Part shown: piece after piece, positions 55,690-64,000 of the stretch
Layout of the letters: every line of letters starts with the position of its first letter
How positions within the stretch are numbered: position 1 is the first letter of the stretch
Notes under the pieces: model-generated
The model's input: only the letters and a program-made list of their open reading frames with translations
Told to the model about the DNA's origin: nothing
The model's database searches: none
From: Marthasterias glacialis
Taxonomy: Eukaryota > Echinodermata > Asteroidea > Forcipulatida > Asteriidae
Reading direction: 5' to 3'
Assembly (NCBI GenBank): GCA_911728455.2
Contig: OU452223.1
Location: forward strand, 2,378,174-2,442,173
Length of the DNA stretch: 64,000 nt
Position numbers and translations under genes: made by a program

Positions 55690-57970
55690 GCCATTGCACT
55701 CTGACAGGGTTCTGAATACCAAGCCATCAAAACTGTATACCGAGTGTCCAACCTTTGGCTTTTTTTCACAAATGCACATGTTCCCCAGGCAAAATGCCCT
55801 CCTTGCATCTTAAGTAAATGTTTAACTTACACTTGCACTTGTGCAAACTGTCCACAGGTGTTTACAAAATGCAAAATTTCTTGAAACAAAATTGCCTTGC
55901 AATACGCTCTGTGTACAAACCAATGATCAACTTGAAGTGTTTGGCTCAGCACAGGTCACCGGGGTAAACATTCATTGGACTCTCCGTAAATTCAGAGTTA
56001 GGCATGCTGAGTCATCAATCGGCTACAGACATCATTACAGTGCCACAAATTCCCTCAGTTGTTGCCACTCGGAATGTCTGATTTTTCCGGGGAGTCTGAT
56101 AGCAGGTGAACCCGATGGCCTGTGTGTTGTAGCCAAATACTTAGTCATTTTCTCAACATTTCATGTTAACCATTGTTTGTACACTGACTGTGTTGCGAGG
56201 AGTACCATAAATAGTGCCAATATGCTGGACTACCTCCGCTTCTTGGCAACTACAAAGGCTGTGGCCCATAATGTGACATCAACTTTCGATTTGCCAAAAT
56301 GTTTCACTCGATGATCTGTTGGTCATTGCTCGAGAGTCTGGAGTAGATTAGATACGTTATGCAATGACTTATTTTGGTGGATTTTTTTGATAAATCTCAG
56401 AGCTGATACAGACACATTTAAACATCGTCGGAGCCATGATGGTTGCTGTTGCGCATGCCCACTGTACACTGCTATGACCTGTATTCCAGTCTTTGTACCA
56501 GCAATCTTCTTGTGACTTTTAATTTGAAGTGACGACGTATAGGTTACAAGGGCTGTACAGCGCGTGCATGCACAACAGCAACCATCATGGCTCCGACGAT
56601 GTTTGAATGTGTTGATATCAGCACTTAGACCCAGTAACTGGGGCGCTGTACTCCTTTTTTGAGATTTTGACATTACCTGTCGTACTAGCGCCCCGTTAAG
56701 GAATTTGTAGTAACTGCGACGGTCAGGGGGATTTAAAACACCTCTGTTAAAAAAAAATTCCTTAGACTCAACAGAATTGCTCAAAATTCGCCTACTGTCT
56801 TCTCCAAGTGTTTATGGTGAAATAAAATGCATTTAATTGTACTCACGATTATTTTCTGTCCTCCAAATAGATGATTTTTAGGGCCTCTGACAACCCTGCC
56901 GTTACAATCGCCATTTTTATTACTAATGTTACGACTGTTTCCTGACTTGAAAAAGTCGCATTAGCGCTGCGGGGATTGCGTGTTCACTGATGCCCAGACT
57001 TGCATTTTTTTTTGCGCAGTCAACGCAGGATACCAGCTGTGTAGGGGCAATGACCCCACAATGGCAACATTGTACAGCGTGCGCTCATGACCAATGGCCA
57101 ATGGAACTTTGTGGTGTTCGTTGACTGGTATCCTGCGTTGACTTCGCAAAACAATATACAAGTCCGGGCATCAGCGAACACATGATCCCCGCAGCGTTAA
57201 TATGACTTTTTTAAAGTCAGGAAATAGTCTTAACATTAGTAATATAAATGGCGATTGTAACGGCAGGGTTGTCAGAGGCCCTAAAAATCATCTATTTGGA
57301 GGACAGAAAATAATCGTGAGTACAATGAAATGCATTTTATTTCACCTTAAACACTTGGAGAAGACAGTAGGCGAATTTTGAGCAATTTTGTTGAGTCTAA
57401 GGGATTTTTTTCAACAGAGGTATTTTAAATCCTCCTGACCGTCGCAGTTACTACATATTCCTTACTGGGGCGCTTGTACGACAGATAATGTCAAAAATCT
57501 CAAAAAAGGAGTACAGCGCCCCAGTTACTGGGTCTAATCAGCACTGAGATTTTTCATAAAATGAATCATCACATCTCGGATCTAATGTACTCCAGACTCC
57601 TGGGCAATGACCAAGATATCATCAAGAGAAAAATTGGTGCTAAAAATGCAAGTCTTATTTCCAAAGTTGATGTCACATTGTGGGTCATAGCGTTCGTAGG
57701 ACCAAGAAGCAGAGGTCGTCCAGCATGTTGACACTTTACTGCATGTACTGGGCTTGGGCATAGCTGCAGAACAATTGTGTGTCAAGAAGTTTCACATTTT
57801 GCAAACATTTGTGCACGTGAGTGTAAGTGAAACAGTCTAAAAAGATGCAAGGACGGCAATTTGCCTCAGAAACGTGTGCATTTGTTTGTGAAAAAGACCC
57901 AAAGAAGTTGGAGACTCGGTATACGGGTTTAACAGCTTTGTGTTCAGAACCCTGTCGGAGTGCAATGGAG
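55690..57970. repeat. large inverted repeat (palindrome) with nested insertions
   Basis: The core arms, 56628-57035 and 57130-57545, are about 93% identical as inverse complements around a spacer of about 95 bp. Similarity continues outward: 56320-56400 pairs with 57545-57610, 56230-56300 with 57650-57720, and 55692-55880 with 57785-57970. The left arm holds extra sequence (56401-56627 and about 330 bp at 55890-56220). Long inverted termini fit a foldback-type DNA transposon; no transposase is recognised. The 157-codon frame 55841-56314 lies wholly within it. Confidence 0.9.
56397..56627. mobile_element. small foldback element nested in the palindrome's left arm
   Basis: Arms of about 60 bp (ACATCGTCGGAGCCATGATG with its inverse CATCATGGCTCCGACGATGT) surround about 110 bp of unpaired sequence. 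The opposite arm of the large palindrome lacks it, so it inserted after the palindrome formed. Confidence 0.85.
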
Positions 57971-57999
57971 TCAAGTGTTGTTCAGTCCGAGTCTGGGAT

Positions 58000-60900
58000 G
58001 ACAGATACAACCCAACTTTGTTCTGTATTTTTACACAAAATTAAACCAAACTACGTACCATCAATGATACCACATGAAACCAAACTACACACGCACATGT
58101 TAATTCAATAAATGTTGCTTTCTACGGTTAATTGCGCTTACCTTGACAGTTTTAAGTTCCATACTCTGGGACCGCTCAGAAAACATTTGTCGACTTTAAG
58201 TTTCAGTTTAATTGACGTTTCGTGTCGACAAGAGAGGGCGCTATTAAAGAAGTTGGTTTCATGAGTCCAATGTGTGCCACATTGCAATGTATTCAACAAT
58301 GTATGCCACATGCACATGTGCGACTTTTTTAAGAATGGAGGGACAAAACTTAACACTGATACGTTGACTTTCACAATGAAACATATGTTAATATGAATAC
58401 TCCCCGTACCGAAAGGGATGATTTCCTCACTTTTTAAACTTTGTTTGTTATAATCTTCGGATCGGTTGAATATTTGCCAATTATGTGGGCTAAATTCTAA
58501 TACTGTGTACAAGGAAATCAATTGCCTCAAATAATTATGTCTGAACAAATTTTTAACCTGAACTTTAAGTACCAGGAAATAACAAAACGTCACATTTTGG
58601 CCTTCCTGCAAACTCAGGAAGGCTTTCCTGCAAAGCCGTTATTAATACTGGATACAAACCATTCACCATGCTTGGTTATACAGACGGTAATTTGCCAATG
58701 GTAAATAAATTGACGGAAAATAACATTAAACAGATTATTGGAGCTCCTGACCTGCTGCTCTGATCTCTAACACAAGACAATGACATTAGGCCTACACTAC
58801 AATGCTTACTAATTAGTAGAATGATTTTAATGCGAGATAGATACTATAACATAATGCATTACGATTTGATCATATTCTATTCTACGATTTGATGATATTC
58901 TATTGATTAAGGCACAGTTAATATTGTTGTTGTGTATTATTTTTGTAAGATCATTGTTATGGATTTGTTTTGAATTGATGAACTAGTAAAGGTTTAGGGT
59001 GACAAAGGCGTGCACCATTTAATTCTGGGGAGGAGGAGGGCACTTCTGATCAATTGAAACTGTAGTTTCCGTTTGAATCAAAGATCGTACAGCGCATCAA
59101 CGCCTTGGCTAGTATGGACCTCCAAAGCGAAGCTGAAAGGTAGAAATAGTGGTCATTGTAAACAATCAGGAACGACTTAGAATTAGGCCTGAAATGATGT
59201 ATTTTGTTCACGGTTGCTGACACTAAAAGATGGTCACTGCGTCAAAGGTTTTGCCCGGCTTAAGAGGCCTATCCACACGGACAACAACATTTAGTCCTTT
59301 TTACAAATTAATTAGAAAATAAGTCTTTTGTTTTATATGTTTTACAGTGAAAAATGGCATTTGGAAAGGATCAAGGTACGCATTGGGTTTTGGTCAAAAT
59401 TAAACCCATGCGTTGAGTTCAAATAATTGCTCATTTGCACGTTTTGAATTGTTACATGTGTAGTAACTTGTAAATAATAATATTGAATCTTTTCTTCAAA
59501 ATCACACCAACCTCTTGTAAAAAGCGTTACCGAGAGAGGGCGGTATGCAACCTTAACGGTTGCATTTTCATTACGGATAGCTAGAAAGGACATCAGAGTA
59601 ATCGGGACGGCGATTTGCTTTTCCTTTACCGCCACCACTAGGATTTAGGATGCCATTTCCCAAATAAGAACCACCAAAGATAAGAACCTCAAAAACGAGG
59701 CTGAGAGGACGAAATAGTGGCCCTTTTGCACGGATGGTTAAGAATTAAACATGAAGGGATTTATTGTCTTTTGGAATTAACTGACACGAGGGATATCCAC
59801 GCATGGAGCTAAATGAACTGTCTATGGGTAAAATAATAATTGTTTAAATGCCTAAAAATGGCCGAATAATCACTTTTAACTCGCCTCATTTTGGTTGTCT
59901 TTATTTTTAAGGAACTTCAAAATGGACATTGGAGGATTTATAGGCAAACACGTATAGGAATCATACAAAGGAAAGTTCACTCCTGATAGTTTTCAACCAA
60001 TATTCAATTTAATACATGCATTATATCAACTTGTTGTAAGAACAATGACCCCCCCTCCCCCAACATCAACCGAGTGAGGGCGCTTTGCCAATAAATTGGT
60101 TAGGAATAAAACACATAAACGCCTTCGAAAACACATTGAATGGTTTTTGTCAGCAGATACTGCTTTCATCTAATCAAAAGGGTCGTAGAGTAGAAATAGT
60201 TAAACTGACCTTTAAGTTTCAGAAAATAAATTATTAGTCCTATCATGACATTGTCAATTAAAAATACACAAAGCGTCCTAAATTGGTCTTCTTGGAAACC
60301 TAGCCTAAATGTATGACACCATTACTTAACGCTTCATTTCTGTAACACGATGAAATCTTATAAGTTTCATTTACAGACAGTAGTTCTGCCGAATACACAA
60401 TTTGAATGAGATACAAAACAACGGATTATTGCACTCTCATGCATGCTAATCTGATTAAACTACTCTGATTTCAACTGTGGAAACGGAACAACTTCTGTTA
60501 CAACAAATTCAATTCTATTCATTTTCATGATCAACAAGAAAATTGCTCTAGTTCTGCAATTTAACAAGTAAAATAAACACACATTAAAAAAACAAAAAAA
60601 ACATGAATACATAAATACAAAAAGTAACTACAATTCGAAAAGTAGGTAAGAGTCATCTGATGGAAGAATGTAAAACACGAAATGAAACTTTAGGTAAAAA
60701 TAGACAGCCGGTGGCAGATTTTGTTAGAGTGAGTTAGCGAATTCTGCCAGACCTGTATTAGATAATTATAAAGATGATGGAGTTGAGAGTGGTTCAGATC
60801 AATGGATTTATGTTTGCTCAAAATGGCTTCCTTGTAGCTAAATTTAATACAACTAAGATTGGTATTATTGGTTTGACTAACAGACTTAGTAACCTTGTCA

Positions 60901-62527
60901 AGTTTGGTTCAAACAGCAATGAAACAAACAATCATTAGAAAAAGGGGAGTCGTCGGGCGGTATACCTCTTCGGTAATGGTCTTACTTCATAATATTATAA
61001 TGTTAAAGGGCTGTGTCGTTATGATTATAGCAGTAAATGTACTAAGCAGTTACTACGCCCGCGTGTGCGCTAGTGGTCACATCACAATCGGGCGCACGCG
61101 CTGTATATGGGTAACTGTTCATCTTTCCATGCACAGCCAAGCCTGCTATTATGATGACGTCACAACCCCCTTTACGTTTAGTTAATGCTACATTTCTTGC
61201 CTTTTAATTGTTTTGTATTGTAAACCACTCCGATCAAAAGTGTTTCAATCCTCCATCAACTATCACTCACGGATAGGAGGAAGAAAGGTCACCCATGGTC
61301 CCCTGCAACGGACCAGTAAATTGTCCAAGGCACACTATCCAAGATGGATCATGTCCGCCATACACCCGAAGATGTACAGCGTTAGTGCCTCGGGTTGCAG
61401 GCCGAGGTCCCCAGCAATGGACCCCATGTACGTCCTCGGCCAGACACTCAGTGAGCGCCGTCATCCACCCATGAAGCAATTTTGAGATAATTCTAGGTCA
61501 CTATATGGTGCACTCATAGTGACAATCTTATCTCAAAAGGCCAATGGATGTCTTCGTAAGTGCCGAGGACACGAACACCTCAATCATCATTGTGGTTTGT
61601 ACCGCCGTCAAACTCAACTTATCAAGCCATAAAATATCACTTCCGTCGTACCCATGGTGCTAAAAATCTCCTTGAACCAAAGTCTATTTTAACAAACGTT
61701 AAGAAACGTTAATCAACCAACGTAGACGTTTGATTTGCAATGTGCATAATTTTAAATAATTAGAGATGTGACGTACCACAAAACTTTCAATAGATTTTAC
61801 ATTCACCAAACCTTAATAATAAGTTCACGCAAGTTTTTACGGCAACTTTTTTTTTGCCAACACAACTTTTTTGCCAAGTATAGGATATAGGACGGTTGTT
61901 AAGGGAGAAGGAACCGCAGGTTTTTGCTACAGTTGTATTTACTGACTCGTTTTGCTGGGAATAAAATAACTACACGGACATCTTACAAAGTCAATCAAGG
62001 ATAAAACATAAATTTACCTGCAAAACCACTTTGGTTTAACTGATGTTACTTGTGAACGCAACTATAAATGATTAATTTGGCAAGTTCATTACAGCAAAAT
62101 ATGTTTATGATACAAGTCTTTTGTAAAGCCAGTCATGTCGAAAAGCACCCTCTTTTGCAGATGGATTAAGAAATACTGAACAACATGAGCATGTTGGACC
62201 AAAAATATGGTTCTAGCACTTGCCATGGCTACAGATTGCTCCATAACAAAACAGAAAATCAAAGATTTTACAATTTGACAATCTTGTTGCTGTCTTCTCC
62301 ATTGAGACTGATGTTCACAACCTAGTTATTACAGGTGTGGACAACGATATACAAATGATCAATTTTGTATTCTTGGAACTAAAACTGTTATCTAGGGTGT
62401 AAATAATAACAACGCAAAGAATATGAATTACTATTTCTAAAAAAATACTGTTTTTAGGGATGCTTAAAAGTCCTCCATATTAATGCATTTGAGAAGTTAT
62501 CTGATAGCATATCAACTTGACCCTCAG
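58000..62527. other. no recognisable gene
   Basis: Mixed AT-rich sequence. 59110-59300 and 59690-59830 share weak similarity (CGAAATAGTGG, TATCCACNC), suggesting a decayed duplication. 61250-61500 is GC-richer with frames on both strands but no identifiable domain. I see no splice-consistent exon set. Confidence 0.4.
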
Positions 62528-62616
62528 GTAGTGGAGCAGTGAGTGACATAGCAGTGAGCCAATATTGTACTCATATAGAAACGATTCAAGAACCAAAGAG
62601 CAGTGAGAAAAGTCAG
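62528..62616 (+). CDS. possible internal exon of an unknown gene
   Basis: Acceptor TTGACCCTCAG and donor CAG/GTATGA bound 89 nt that are open in phase 1 in, phase 0 out (GSGAVSDIAVSQYCTHIETI onward). No domain recognised. It is proposed only because its phases agree with the two candidates that follow; chance is a real alternative. Confidence 0.3.
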
Positions 62617-63001
62617 GTATGACATTGCTGTAATCTATCAAGTCACATTACAGACTTCAAATAGTTGTCAATGTATTAATCCACTTCATATAAATAAACA
62701 AACAATAAGGACATCTAGGCCTACCGTCAAATCCGTTCCATCAATTTGAACAACATTATACACCCCAGTACCTTGATAAAAGGATTCATGTAAGAACGGT
62801 CCATTTTAAGAACGCTGTGAAATTAAGATCCAATAAAATTAAACAACAGCTAGGAATAAATCCATCTAACCTAAGTATTACAAAAATAGGTCGCTCAGTG
62901 GCCTCCCACAATATAAGTTGTTGTTACTTGTTGTTGATTGTTCTGTTAGATGTGTCATGAGTCTAAGTTCAGTAAACAATAGAGTCTGGGACTGGTTTCA
63001 G

Positions 63002-63062
63002 TACCAGACTAAAATTGACTTCAAGTATCCCACACTTAGTAGATTGTACCTGTACATTGAGG
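63002..63062 (+). CDS. possible internal exon of an unknown gene
   Basis: Acceptor ACTGGTTTCAG, weak donor GAGG/GTAGCA; phase 0 in, phase 1 out, encoding YQTKIDFKYPTLSRLYLYIE. It fits between the flanking candidates in frame, but the donor is poor. Confidence 0.25.
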
Positions 63063-63271
63063 GTAGCAATCACCGCTGTGTTTAATCTGCTCATCATGTG
63101 GGCAACCTAGAACTGGGCAAGGATTCAAAGAGCATTCAACTTCTCTATTCTGCAATTATAAAAATCGGAACAAAATAATCAAGTCTCATTTGAAGAAAAA
63201 TAATGGAAAGTTGCCATCATCAATTCTTCACATTGAGTGAACAATGTCAGACAATAAATTGTTTATGATTC

Positions 63272-63315
63272 GACCCAAGCAGAGTCTTTCTCTGGAGAAA
63301 GACTCTGCTTGGGTC
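63272..63315. repeat. perfect 44-bp palindrome
   Basis: GACCCAAGCAGAGTCTTTCTC pairs perfectly, 21 bp, with its inverse across a 2-base loop TG. It is followed by AAAACGTGAG, a layout reminiscent of terminal sequences near Penelope-type elements, but no RT is nearby. Confidence 0.95.
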
Positions 63316-63528
63316 AAAACGTGAGGCTATTAACAAATTTTGCAACTTTTGTTTATTGAACAAAGCAAATCAAAGATAGTCATATAATCTGTCTTATTAT
63401 TATTTAATCCTTCAGATACAATCCATTATCTGGTTAACATGTCAGTGTTGAGCATAAGACTGGGAAGCATCGTGTTGTGTTTCCTTCACATCAACATTCC
63501 ATTTATTGTGTATCATCAGGTTTTTAAG

Positions 63529-63731
63529 GTGCACCTTCTCTTGTGACTGACCACTCATCTTACATCCTGAATAGAATATCAACCAATCTTATTTTAAAAT
63601 CTCATCAACCAGAGAGAAAAAAGAGAATCATGATCAAACAAGTATTGGAGTTCTCTAAACCCGTGACTGAGAGTGAGTTAATGTCTCAAGACATGAAGAT
63701 TGAGTTTTGTTTTGATTTAAATACTGGTTAA
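63529..63731 (+). CDS. possible terminal exon of an unknown gene
   Basis: Acceptor TTTTTAAG at 63521-63528; phase 1 in; stop TAA at 63729-63731. It encodes GAPSLVTDHSSYILNRIST and, further on, QVLEFSKPVTESELMSQDMK, with codon use that looks translated. AATAAA at 63753-63758 would serve as polyadenylation signal. Family not recognised; the acceptor lacks a strong pyrimidine tract. Confidence 0.35.
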
Positions 63732-63752
63732 AACCCTCAGCGCATCTCCATT

Positions 63753-63758
63753 AATAAA
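63753..63758 (+). terminator. possible polyadenylation hexamer
   Basis: AATAAA 22 bases after the stop of the candidate terminal exon. Hexamers are frequent in AT-rich DNA, so the value is supportive only. The remaining sequence to 64000 shows nothing. Confidence 0.3.
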
Positions 63759-64000
63759 AAAAACTTTGCTGGATCCAGGAGGTTAAAATTTCGTTCACCC
63801 TGTATTAAAGGTCAATAACCCACCCTGCAAGCCCAAACCCACTGTGGGGGTGAATTGGAGTGCTAGTCAAGACTTAGACTTGTGTTATTTAAGATCCACG
63901 AGCCGCACAAGCTGTTTTCACAAATTGTATACCGACTTGTGCCAAGGGAATTTTTGGCACAGGGGTCAATCAATTACTACACTGAGACAGGTGGCTGCTG

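Noticed and set aside
55841-56314. 157-codon frame as a gene
   Set aside because: It lies entirely inside an inverted-repeat transposon arm, spans an insertion not shared with the other arm, and shows no known motif.

Overview
This is non-coding-rich animal genomic DNA: spliced exons, AT-rich introns, tRNA-derived SINEs, LINE and Penelope-like retroelements, many short inverted-repeat transposons and an 80-bp satellite. The mix (fibrinogen-related and discoidin exons, Leu/Ser-type tRNA SINEs with a (ATT)n tail) suggests a marine invertebrate. An echinoderm such as a sea star is my best guess, but nothing in the window proves the species.

Layout. 1-3778: a non-coding repeat followed by a 5'-truncated, broken LINE with a reverse transcriptase and a restriction-like endonuclease; both end in (AAT)n plus the same hairpin. 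3970-14086: the only convincing host gene. Six same-strand exons splice in phase to 482 residues. They encode the middle of a fibrinogen-related domain, then two complete F5/8 type C (discoidin) domains, then the missing C-terminal part of the same fibrinogen domain and a stop. Its 5' end lies upstream of the window. 14087-25302: 3' UTR, minisatellite, SINE and MITE remnants, and long stretches without recognisable genes. 25303-47705: a repeat block of about 22 kb. Two copies of a 1.2-1.5 kb segment flank two arrays of an 80-bp satellite (29632-37534 and 41860-46125). The arrays are separated by a decayed Penelope-like element and carry further inserted transposons. 47700-53145: MITE, non-coding repeat, minisatellite and three tandem copies of a repeat rich in TGACGTCA and paired CCGGAAGT sites. 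53780-57970: large inverted repeats, including a near-perfect palindrome with 420-bp arms. 58000-64000: mostly featureless, ending with a weak three-exon candidate for the 3' end of an unknown gene.

Main result. The fibrinogen-related domain is interrupted inside its own fold by tandem discoidin domains, and every exon junction is symmetric (phase 1-0-1-0-1). Skipping the inserted exons would rejoin the fibrinogen domain in frame. I know of no described protein with this nested arrangement, though I could not search. The product would be a predicted extracellular lectin-like recognition protein. The rest of the window shows how repeats accumulated, with several insertions that can be dated relative to each other from intact or reconstructible empty sites.
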